From positions 1 through 9,333 of the forward strand of contig JAGTVF010000295.1 in NCBI GenBank assembly GCA_018224315.1: DNA of 9,333 nt, in the 5' to 3' direction. A model generated the notes under the pieces. It was not told the origin of the DNA. It saw nothing but the letters and a program-made list of their open reading frames with translations, and did no database searches. Within the stretch, counting starts at the first letter, position 1; each line of letters opens with the position of its first letter. The translations under genes were made by a program, and so were the position numbers. This stretch comes from Desulfobacterales bacterium. Its GTDB lineage: Bacteria > Desulfobacterota > Desulfobacteria > Desulfobacterales > Desulfosalsimonadaceae. Shown here one piece after another: positions 1-6,082 of this stretch.

Positions 1-1720
1 CATCCACATGGCTTGGTTCAATCCAGGCCAGCGCCCGGCCTTTGGCCAGGGTGTCGCCGCGCTGGACACAGATGCGACGGATCACCCCGCTGATACCGGC
101 TTCGATGGCGTGCTGCATTTTCATGGCCTCAATGACGGCCACCACCTGTTTTTCATGCATGCGCTGGCCTTCTGCCGCCTCGAGTTTCACCACCGTGCCG
201 GGCATGGGCGCCCGGCAGGGCTCGGTGTTTTCCGGGGCGTCACCGGTATCATCTGCAGGGCCATAGGCCTTAGCCGCACTCCGGCTGCCTTCGGAAGCCT
301 CAAAATAAAGCGTCCGGTGGCCGCCGGCTGCCGATCCGGCCAATTGCTCCAGATGCTCCTGCACAAACCGGGTGGTCACATTGTTTTCCACAACATCCGG
401 GTGCCGGACCAGGTTTTGAAGCAGGACGGTATTGGTGGCCACCCCATCGATGCGAAACTCGCACAGGGCCCGGTAGGCCTTTGCCAGCACATCGGCATAC
501 ACGGGGGAGCGGCTGTGGCAGATCAACTTGGCCAGCAGGGAGTCAAAGTTGGAATTGATTTCATAGCCGGCATATCCAAAGGTATCCACCCTGACTCCGG
601 GGCCCAGGGGCGGCTCAAATACCCGCAGGGTACCGGCAGAAGCCGATATATCCCCGTTTTCCGCAATTTCTTCCATATTGATGCGCAATTGCACGGCATG
701 GCCCGCAGGCGCGCTGATCTGCGCCTGCTCCAGCCCCAGATCCGGCAGGCTCCGGCCGCGGGCAATTTCAACCTGGGCGCGCACCAGGTCAACACCGGTG
801 ACCTCCTCGGTAACCGTATGCTCCACCTGAAGCCGGGGATTGACCTCAAGGAAATAAAAGCACCCGGAGTTGTCTGTTTGCCCCGCATCCACCAGAAACT
901 CGAAAGTACCCAGACTCCTGTAATCAACGCTTTGGGCCAGCCGCACGGCCGCATCTGTCAGGCGGGTTCGCAGGCAGTCGTCCAGACCCGGGGCGGGTGC
1001 GATTTCCACAAGCTTCTGGTTGCGGCGCTGCAGGGTGCATTCCCGCTCCCACAAATGCGAAACCCCGCCCCGGCCGTCGCCGATGACCTGAACCTCGATA
1101 TGCCGGGCATCGGCAATCAGCTTTTCCACGTACACATCCCCGCAGCCAAAGGCCGCTGCTGCCTCGGAACAGCACAGGTCAAATGCCGCATCCAGATCTT
1201 CCAGGCTGTATGCCGCCCGCATGCCACGACCCCCGCCTCCGGACAGGGCCTTGATCATCACGGCCGCACCGTCTCCCAGGGACCGGAAAAACTGCCTGGC
1301 CTCATCTTTGGTGACCGGTCCGTGTGTGGCCGGCAGCAGGGCAATATCGCATTTTTGCGCCTGCTGCCGGGCCAGGGCCTTGTTGCCGAACAATTCCAGG
1401 CTTTCGGGCGTGGGGCCGATAAAGGCGATGCCGGCCTTTTGGCATTTTTCTGCAAACTGCGCGTTTTCCGAAAGAAAGCCGTATCCCGGGGCAATGGCCA
1501 TGCACTCGTTGTCCACGGCCGCTGCAATGATCTGATCTCCGTCCAGATAAGCCGCGGCCCCCAATCCCTGCAGGGCCACGCTGTGATCCGCAAACCGGGT
1601 GTGCAGGCATTTCTGGTCATCTTCTGAAAAAACCGCCACAGTTCCCAGGCCCAGCTCTGCTGCCGCACGAATGATGCGCACGGCAATCTCGCCCCTGTTG
1701 GCCACCAGTATCTTTTCCAT
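1..1720 (-). CDS. Biotin carboxylase + biotin carboxyl carrier subunit of an acyl-CoA/pyruvate-type carboxylase (partial, C-terminus outside window)
   Basis: The enzyme uses ATP and bicarbonate to carboxylate biotin, then carries the carboxyl group to a carboxyltransferase in the cytoplasm. Translation from ATG 1720 begins MEKILVANRGEIAVRIIR, the typical biotin carboxylase N-terminus. The glycine-rich ATP loop is at residues 157-167 (K-A-L-S-G-G-G-G-R-G-M), and the catalytic E-x-N-P-R-x-Q-V-E-H segment is at about 292-301. After the carboxylase domain (to about 455) come a small-residue-rich linker and a biotinyl domain, about 500-568, with EAMKM and its biotinylated Lys534. The biotin lysine is closer to the carboxylase domain than in propionyl- or methylcrotonyl-CoA carboxylase alpha subunits, so the usual BT domain seems absent. 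A GGAAAG element precedes the start. The frame is open at base 1, so the protein either ends soon after or continues into a fused carboxyltransferase. The acyl-CoA substrate cannot be read from this part. Confidence 0.95.
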   Translation of the reverse strand, partial: MEKILVANRGEIAVRIIRAAAELGLGTVAVFSEDDQKCLHTRFADHSVALQGLGAAAYLDGDQIIAAAVDNECMAIAPGYGFLSENAQFAEKCQKAGIAFIGPTPESLELFGNKALARQQAQKCDIALLPATHGPVTKDEARQFFRSLGDGAAVMIKALSGGGGRGMRAAYSLEDLDAAFDLCCSEAAAAFGCGDVYVEKLIADARHIEVQVIGDGRGGVSHLWERECTLQRRNQKLVEIAPAPGLDDCLRTRLTDAAVRLAQSVDYRSLGTFEFLVDAGQTDNSGCFYFLEVNPRLQVEHTVTEEVTGVDLVRAQVEIARGRSLPDLGLEQAQISAPAGHAVQLRINMEEIAENGDISASAGTLRVFEPPLGPGVRVDTFGYAGYEINSNFDSLLAKLICHSRSPVYADVLAKAYRALCEFRIDGVATNTVLLQNLVRHPDVVENNVTTRFVQEHLEQLAGSAAGGHRTLYFEASEGSRSAAKAYGPADDTGDAPENTEPCRAPMPGTVVKLEAAEGQRMHEKQVVAVIEAMKMQHAIEAGISGVIRRICVQRGDTLAKGRALAWIEPSHVD

Positions 1721-1919
1721 GTTTTTCTTTCCGTATTTGATCCAGATTAAAATTTGAAGGCCTAACCCAATCCCGGCGGCCTGTCAATTCTCAACTCCGG
1801 CTCTCAATGCCGGGGCCGGGCCGGAAAAAACGGCATATAATCATTGCATTTATCCACCGAACCGATATTTTTGGAAACCGGCACATACATGCCGAATCAT
1901 TTTTTCCGGGTACCGGTGC
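1721..1919. promoter_or_regulatory. Divergent intergenic region between carboxylase and MFS genes
   Basis: This 199-bp region must hold the promoters of two divergent genes, but no complete promoter stands out. Isolated elements are a perfect TATAAT at 1836-1841 (plus strand) with only GC-rich sequence at the -35 distance, and a perfect TTGACA on the minus strand (1787-1782) with no matching -10 at 16-18 bp. A weaker plus-strand pair is TTGCAT (1844-1849) and TATTTT (1866-1871), 16 bp apart. A small hairpin, CGGCA/TGCCG with a 6-nt loop (1879-1894), lies in the MFS leader and is followed 5 nt later by six T residues. It could be a weak attenuator or an operator. A second short inverted repeat, CCGGC/GCCGG, is at 1797-1813. 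Confidence 0.35.
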
Positions 1920-3107
1920 ATGCAGAAATACATTCTTTTTACGGTCTTATCCGCCATATTCATTGTTTTTGTGGGCATGGGCATCATTGTGCCCGTTTTG
2001 CCCATATATGCGGCCGAACTCGGGGCCACCGGGTTTGCCCTGGGGGTGATCGTGGCGGCGTTTGCCTTAAGCGGCGGCCTGCTGCAGCCCTTTGTGGGCA
2101 GCTTCTCGGACCGGCACGGCAAAAAGGGGTTTCTGATCACCGGGCTTTTGATATTCGGCCTTACCGGCTACACCTACACCCTGGCCGCATCCGTGGGACA
2201 CATGGTGTTGATCCGCACCCTGCACGGGGCCGGATCGGCCATGATCGTTCCCATTGCCATGGCCTACATGACCGAAGTTTCCGCCGGCAAAAACGTGGGC
2301 CGCTATATGGGCATGCTCAATATCGCCATTTTTTCCGGAATCGGGGCCGGGCCGGTGCTGGGCGGTTTTTTCCTGGACCTGTGGGGCAGAAATTCGGCCT
2401 TTTACACCATGGCCCTGCTCAGTTTTCTGGCCGCCGCCCTGGTGGCGTTTGTCCTTCCCGGCCGCGACCCCCTGACCATACAGGAAAAACAGGACTCCAT
2501 GCTTTCGGTGTTTGCCCGCATGCTCCACCACCGCAAAGTCATGGGCATCCTTCTGGCCAGAATGGCCACCATGATCATTATGGTCCCCACCTTCGCATTT
2601 CTGCCGCTTCTCATGACCCGGCACATGACGGCCAGCGGCACGGAAATCGGCATGGTCATTGCCAGCCGCACCATTGTCAATGCCCTATTTCAAATGCCCT
2701 TTGGCAGCCTGGCCGACCGGTGCAACAAAAACCGCCTCCTGCTTTTGGGCAGCACCATCATCAGCATCGGCATTTTTTCTGTGCCGTTTGCTGTCAGCTT
2801 TGCCCCGCTTTTGCTTTTGTTCGCGCTTATCGGCCTGGGCGAGGCTGTTTCATGGCCGGCCATGGGGGCCCTGGCGGCAGAAGAAGGCCATCTCTACGGG
2901 CAGGGCGCCATGATGGGAGTGTTTAACACCGCCATGAACACCGGGATTTTTGTGGGGGCCATGGGCGTGGGCGCTCTGGTGGATGTGCTGGGCATTGCCT
3001 GGGCGTTTTACATTGTGGCGGGGTTTTTGCTTGCCAGCGCAATGATTGCCGCGGCCATGATCCGCCCCCGGAAAAACACCTGCGCTGCTAAAGGCGATAA
3101 ATGGTAG
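1920..3107 (+). CDS. Major facilitator superfamily transporter, DHA1 drug/H+ antiporter type
   Basis: This 395-residue inner-membrane protein has about 12 hydrophobic segments, the normal size for 12-TM MFS carriers. MFS signatures are clear: motif A in the 2-3 loop (G-S-F-S-D-R-H-G-K-K, residues 60-69), a degenerate second copy in the 8-9 loop (G-S-L-A-D-R, 262-267), motif B in TM4 (R99-x3-G103), and the antiporter motif C in TM5 (G-I-G-A-G-P-V-L-G-G, 140-149). Motif C is typical of proton-coupled exporters, so efflux of a small molecule or drug is the likely role; the substrate is unknown. The ATG at 1920 places the first TM at the very N-terminus and no other in-frame ATG lies just upstream, but the Shine-Dalgarno is poor. 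The gene is divergent from the carboxylase and its last 20 bp overlap the convergent gene ending at 3088. It looks like a single-gene transcript. Confidence 0.9.
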   Translation: MQKYILFTVLSAIFIVFVGMGIIVPVLPIYAAELGATGFALGVIVAAFALSGGLLQPFVGSFSDRHGKKGFLITGLLIFGLTGYTYTLAASVGHMVLIRTLHGAGSAMIVPIAMAYMTEVSAGKNVGRYMGMLNIAIFSGIGAGPVLGGFFLDLWGRNSAFYTMALLSFLAAALVAFVLPGRDPLTIQEKQDSMLSVFARMLHHRKVMGILLARMATMIIMVPTFAFLPLLMTRHMTASGTEIGMVIASRTIVNALFQMPFGSLADRCNKNRLLLLGSTIISIGIFSVPFAVSFAPLLLLFALIGLGEAVSWPAMGALAAEEGHLYGQGAMMGVFNTAMNTGIFVGAMGVGALVDVLGIAWAFYIVAGFLLASAMIAAAMIRPRKNTCAAKGDKW

Positions 3108-4323
3108 GCCTTTCATCCATGTCAATGTCAATGCCGACAATATCGCCGGTTTTAAAGCCCAGCCGCTTCAGCTCGGAGACGATCTGATCCTGTTTTTCGT
3201 ATTTCCAGTACACAAACCACACGGGATTGCGCACGGTGTCAATGCCGTAGGCATCATGGGTGCACAGGTTTAAACGAATTCTGTCCTTGGCAATAATGGT
3301 GTCGGCCTCGGAGAGAAAATAATCGATTTTGTACTGGTTTTCATACAGGGCCCGGCTCAGCTGTTTTTGCAGCTCAGGGATGTCATCGAGATAATGATTG
3401 GCAATCTGGAAAAGATCATCCGGGATCTTGATGGAAAAGCCCAGAACCCCGAATCGTTCATGCTTTAAGGCAAAATCCCGCAATTCGGCCTCGTAATCGC
3501 AGATGAGCTGCAAAATATCGTCGATGGTGCAGGGCACATCCCCCCACCCGTGCACCAGGTCCTCACACCGGTTGATGATGTCGAGATAAAAGGATTGGTT
3601 GTCCATGACATAAATCATCCGCTCCCGGTAATTGCGCCTTTTCCGGATTCTGCGAATCCCGTCGAGATCCACAGAGCGCCCGGCGATATCCTGATCCAGA
3701 AGCTCCACCTTGGAGATGTCTTTTGCCTGGACCACGTGAATATCCTTGATTTTTGAAACAATGTATTCAATCTCGCAGGGAAAGCCCAGTTTGTCCTGGA
3801 TTTGCTCGGAAACGCGCAGCAGGGTCATGTCATGGGGGGTTTCGGTAATATAGGACTCGCACTGGATTTTGTGTGTAAATTCGTTGGTATAGCCAAATTC
3901 CCAGTGCTTTGCGATCCGTTTGGCCATCACCTTCACACCTTCGATAAACGGCATGACAATGATGCCCATTTCCTCCGGATCGATCTCCGGGGCGTTGTTG
4001 AATTTCTGCTGCCGGGCAATGTTTAGTTTCTTGGCAGTTTTTGCAAGGGTGATGATGCGGTTTCTTGCATAGCATATCCCGGCAATATCGGCATTGACCT
4101 CCAGGGAATCAAAAGTCCCGCTTTTAAACCGGGACTCCAGAGGGTGGGCCGAGCGCACAATCACCTTGTAGCTCTGGCAGGATTTTTTCAGAAAATCGGC
4201 CAGTGCGTCAAAGTTTTCATTCTCAAAATCCTCGGCTGTGAGATAAATAAAATCCGGAACCTCAAATCCGGATTTTTTCAAAATTTCCAGAAGCCTTATT
4301 TTTTCAGGCAGGGCTTGTTCCAT
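3088..4323 (-). CDS. Orphan PEP-synthase/PPDK-type ATP-binding domain protein with uncharacterised C-terminal region
   Basis: The 411-residue soluble protein resembles the N-terminal ATP-grasp-like domain of PEP synthase and pyruvate phosphate dikinase. Supporting segments are V-I-V-R-S-A-H-P-L-E-S near residues 54-64 (the family's V-R-S-S-A-x-x-E-D position) and E-I-E-Y-I-V...V-V-Q-A-K-D at about 184-202 (the family's I-E-W...L-Q-A-R-P position). The central phosphohistidine domain and the C-terminal PEP/pyruvate barrel of the full enzymes (about 800-900 residues) are missing, so it cannot be a complete synthase. Residues from about 215 to 411 are charged and match nothing I recognise. I chose ATG 4323 because GAGGA lies 7 nt upstream; the longer open frame to 4473 overlaps the preceding gene almost fully. 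It is the last gene of the operon, 10 nt after the YcgN-family gene. ATP binding is inferred from the family, and the substrate is unknown. Confidence 0.75.
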   Translation of the reverse strand: MEQALPEKIRLLEILKKSGFEVPDFIYLTAEDFENENFDALADFLKKSCQSYKVIVRSAHPLESRFKSGTFDSLEVNADIAGICYARNRIITLAKTAKKLNIARQQKFNNAPEIDPEEMGIIVMPFIEGVKVMAKRIAKHWEFGYTNEFTHKIQCESYITETPHDMTLLRVSEQIQDKLGFPCEIEYIVSKIKDIHVVQAKDISKVELLDQDIAGRSVDLDGIRRIRKRRNYRERMIYVMDNQSFYLDIINRCEDLVHGWGDVPCTIDDILQLICDYEAELRDFALKHERFGVLGFSIKIPDDLFQIANHYLDDIPELQKQLSRALYENQYKIDYFLSEADTIIAKDRIRLNLCTHDAYGIDTVRNPVWFVYWKYEKQDQIVSELKRLGFKTGDIVGIDIDMDERPTIYRL

Positions 4324-4330
4324 TGGTTTA

Positions 4331-4336
4331 TCCTCA
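4331..4336 (-). promoter_or_regulatory. Ribosome binding site overlapping the upstream stop codon
   Basis: On the minus strand the sequence TGAGGA combines the TGA stop of the YcgN-family gene (4336-4334) with a GAGGA Shine-Dalgarno placed 7 nt before ATG 4323. This arrangement suggests translational coupling of the two genes and decides the start of the downstream one. Confidence 0.75.
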
Positions 4337-4792
4337 ATTGCCCGGCGATTCGGCCAGGTCTTGTTCAATAATATAGGTTTCCAGGTCATCCGGATTGATC
4401 CAATCTTCCGGGATGGCCTTGTTGCGCACGGAGATGCCGGCCGAGTGCACGGATTCGGGATCACCGGTGACAAGGGGATGCCAGGGGGCCAGATCCCAAC
4501 CTTTTAACAGCATCCGGTAAGCGCAGGTTTGCGGCAGCCAGGTCATCTCACAAATGTTTTCGGGCGTGAGGCAAAGACAGTCTTTTCTGGCGGTTTTTCT
4601 GCCGTCATAGGCCGTACACCGGCATTGGGAAATATCGAGAAACCGGCAGGCCACGCTGGTATATGCAATCTCGCCGGTATCAACGTCTTCCAGCTTGTGC
4701 AGGCAGCACCGGCCGCACCCGTCGCAAAGCGCCTCCCACTCCGCAAAGCACATTTCCGACAATGTTTTATACTGCCAGAAATTTTTGTTCAT
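4334..4792 (-). CDS. ycgN: YcgN-family (UPF0260) cysteine-cluster protein
   Basis: The 152-residue cytoplasmic protein matches the YcgN/UPF0260 family along its whole length. The N-terminus has F-W-Q-Y-K-T-L-S-E-M, then E-W-E-A-L-C-D-G-C-G-R-C-C-L-H-K-L, giving the CxxCxxCC cluster at C23, C26, C29 and C30. Further conserved cysteines are C49, C57, C59, C72 and C74, and W-L-P-Q-T-C-A-Y-R and W-H-P-L-V-T-G follow at about 85-110. CxxCxxCC proteins are thought to bind zinc or iron, possibly an Fe-S cluster; the exact function of the family is unsettled. ATG 4792 has AGAGG 5 nt upstream (4798-4802), and the length is normal for the family. It is the middle gene of the operon, 28 nt after the DUF362 gene and 10 nt before the PPDK-like gene, and is probably co-transcribed from the 5943-5971 promoter. 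Confidence 0.92.
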   Translation of the reverse strand: MNKNFWQYKTLSEMCFAEWEALCDGCGRCCLHKLEDVDTGEIAYTSVACRFLDISQCRCTAYDGRKTARKDCLCLTPENICEMTWLPQTCAYRMLLKGWDLAPWHPLVTGDPESVHSAGISVRNKAIPEDWINPDDLETYIIEQDLAESPGN

Positions 4793-4820
4793 AAAAACCT
4801 CTTTGATAATCAGGCTGGGA

Positions 4821-5888
4821 TCACTTCAGGCGCAGTGCCTTTTCCGGACAGATTTCCTGGCAGCAGAAACAGGTGATGCAGGTTTCGGCGTCCACATGGG
4901 GCAAATCGTCATCTCCCATTTCAAGAGCCCCCACAGGGCACTGGTCCACACATGTGCCGCATGCTGTACACCATTGGGAGGCTTGCGGCAGCAACTGCGC
5001 ACGCTGACTCATGAACTCCTGGATGGATGGATTGCCCACAATGGCATCCCCGCCCAAAGGCGGCAGCACAAAGCCTTCAATCGGCTCAAGCTCGCCGATG
5101 ACCTCGATGGTCTTTGGGTTATAATCGCCCAGTCCGTCCTGCCGGGCTTTGCGGAAAAAAGCAAGCCGTTGGGGATCAACCCCCATCATCTGTGCTATCA
5201 CCGCATCCAGGGCCACGGCGTTATCCGATGCCAGGACTTTGCCAATTTCCCGGATATCCGGTGAGGCCGGGCCGTTTCCCTCCATTCCGAGCACTGCATC
5301 CACAATAAACAAATCCGGCACCCGCAGCTGAAACACGTCCACCACCAAACCGTGGAACCGCTCCGGGCTGCCGGCGGCCTTGTGGAGTTTGGCCTTCTGG
5401 GCGCCGGGCAGGATGCCATAGCTGTTTTTAATGGCCCCGGTGATCACGGTCAGGCCGTGGGTTTTAAACTTGGGGAGGCTGATGATCACATCGGCGTCCA
5501 TAACGGCCCGGGAAACGCTCACAGATGGCATGAATTCGGGATTGAACGCCATTTTTACCGAATCGGTGCCGATGTTTTGGTAATAGCCCTTTGCCGCCTC
5601 CATGAGCCCGGTTTCTTCAAAAGTTTTCTCGTTGGCTCCGTAATTGAACAAACCCGGATTGTCGCCCACAATGATTTGAGCAGGCCCCTGGCTTTCCACG
5701 CAGTCGACAACCGCCCGGACAAGGGCCGGATGGGTGGCAATGGCCTCGTCCGGCTTTGCGGAACGAAGGACATTGGGCTTTATCAGCACCCGCTTGCCGG
5801 ACAAAGCCCGGGGGAAATGGTCAAAGGCCAGATCCACAGCACTGCGGATATTTTCATAAGTTGCCGGATGAATCAGCACCCTGTTCAT
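4821..5888 (-). CDS. DUF362 domain protein with C-terminal 2x[4Fe-4S] ferredoxin domain
   Basis: The 355-residue protein has a DUF362 domain (about 1-285), marked by G-K-R-V-L-I-K-P-N near 31-39, H-P-A-L-V-R-A-V near 53-60, I-I-S-L-P-K-F-K-T-H near 135-144 and the glycine-rich G-A-I-K-N-S-Y-G at 151-158. A bacterial ferredoxin domain follows: C307-xx-C310-xx-C313-xxx-C317-P and C337-xx-C340-xx-C343-xxx-C347-P, which should hold two [4Fe-4S] clusters. An extra cysteine, C342, sits inside the second motif. No signal peptide or membrane segment is visible, so it is probably cytoplasmic. DUF362 proteins are widespread in anaerobes and their reaction is not established, so a redox role rests on the clusters only. 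ATG 5888 is chosen because AGGAGG lies 7 nt upstream; the frame stays open to 6056, but a strong promoter lies inside that extension. It is the first gene of the three-gene operon. Confidence 0.93.
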   Translation of the reverse strand: MNRVLIHPATYENIRSAVDLAFDHFPRALSGKRVLIKPNVLRSAKPDEAIATHPALVRAVVDCVESQGPAQIIVGDNPGLFNYGANEKTFEETGLMEAAKGYYQNIGTDSVKMAFNPEFMPSVSVSRAVMDADVIISLPKFKTHGLTVITGAIKNSYGILPGAQKAKLHKAAGSPERFHGLVVDVFQLRVPDLFIVDAVLGMEGNGPASPDIREIGKVLASDNAVALDAVIAQMMGVDPQRLAFFRKARQDGLGDYNPKTIEVIGELEPIEGFVLPPLGGDAIVGNPSIQEFMSQRAQLLPQASQWCTACGTCVDQCPVGALEMGDDDLPHVDAETCITCFCCQEICPEKALRLK

Positions 5889-5895
5889 CACCACG

Positions 5896-5901
5896 CCTCC
5901 T
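5896..5901 (-). promoter_or_regulatory. Strong Shine-Dalgarno of the DUF362 gene
   Basis: A full AGGAGG on the minus strand lies 7 nt before ATG 5888. It decides this start over two adjacent GTG codons and over in-frame starts up to 168 bases further upstream. Confidence 0.85.
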
Positions 5902-5942
5902 GTAACCACATCGTATTGTTTTTGCTTTTGATCATATGGCCG

Positions 5943-5971
5943 AATATATTCCAAATCCGCCCGTGTGTCAA
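5943..5971 (-). promoter_or_regulatory. Sigma-70-type promoter for the DUF362-ycgN-PPDK-like operon
   Basis: On the minus strand a perfect -35 TTGACA (5971-5966) is followed by a 17-bp spacer and a -10 TATATT (5948-5943), one mismatch from consensus. The expected transcription start is near 5936, giving a leader of about 48 nt that ends in the AGGAGG site. The promoter lies within the longest open frame of the DUF362 gene, which argues against an N-terminal extension. Confidence 0.75.
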
Positions 5972-5972
5972 A

Positions 5973-5994
5973 ACAGGATTGCACAGCCTCCTGT
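5973..5994. repeat. Inverted repeat just upstream of the operon -35 box
   Basis: ACAGGA (5973-5978) and TCCTGT (5989-5994) form perfect 6-bp arms around a 10-bp centre. The repeat ends 1 bp from the TTGACA -35 element on its upstream side, a usual location for an activator site. A 9-bp part, GCCTCCTGT (5986-5994), recurs at 5895-5903 over the DUF362 Shine-Dalgarno. Chance occurrence is possible because the arms are short. Confidence 0.3.
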
Positions 5995-6082
5995 CCAACC
6001 CATACCCGTGGTTGCATTTTTACCCGATCAGGCGTAAGGTGTGCCGGGACAATCAAAAACCTGAATCATTTCTGAATAATTG

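Noticed and set aside
1432..1456. TTGGCATTTTTCTGCA on the plus strand, resembling a -24/-12 promoter.
   Set aside because: The spacing is 9 instead of 10, and it lies deep inside the carboxylase gene on the antisense strand.
8..1627. A 539-codon open frame on the plus strand opposite the carboxylase gene.
   Set aside because: It lies antisense to an unmistakable biotin carboxylase, its translation has no recognisable domain, and long antisense frames are expected in GC-rich coding DNA.
1832..1848. Possible sigma-54 promoter (GGC...TTGCA) upstream of the MFS gene.
   Set aside because: The GG and GC elements are separated by 12 nt instead of the required 10, and the remainder of the consensus is poor.
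1844..2926. A 360-codon plus-strand frame overlapping the MFS gene in another frame.
   Set aside because: Its product is rich in His, Arg and Pro with no domain, while the frame starting at 1920 gives a complete 12-TM transporter with MFS motifs.
4324..4473. A 50-residue N-terminal extension of the PPDK-like protein (start at 4473).
   Set aside because: It would overlap nearly the whole 3' third of the YcgN-family gene, and a good Shine-Dalgarno precedes ATG 4323.
6013..6045. Possible sigma-70 promoter for the radical SAM gene (TTGCAT-N17-TAAGGT).
   Set aside because: Both hexamers match only about half of the consensus; I cannot support a promoter call.
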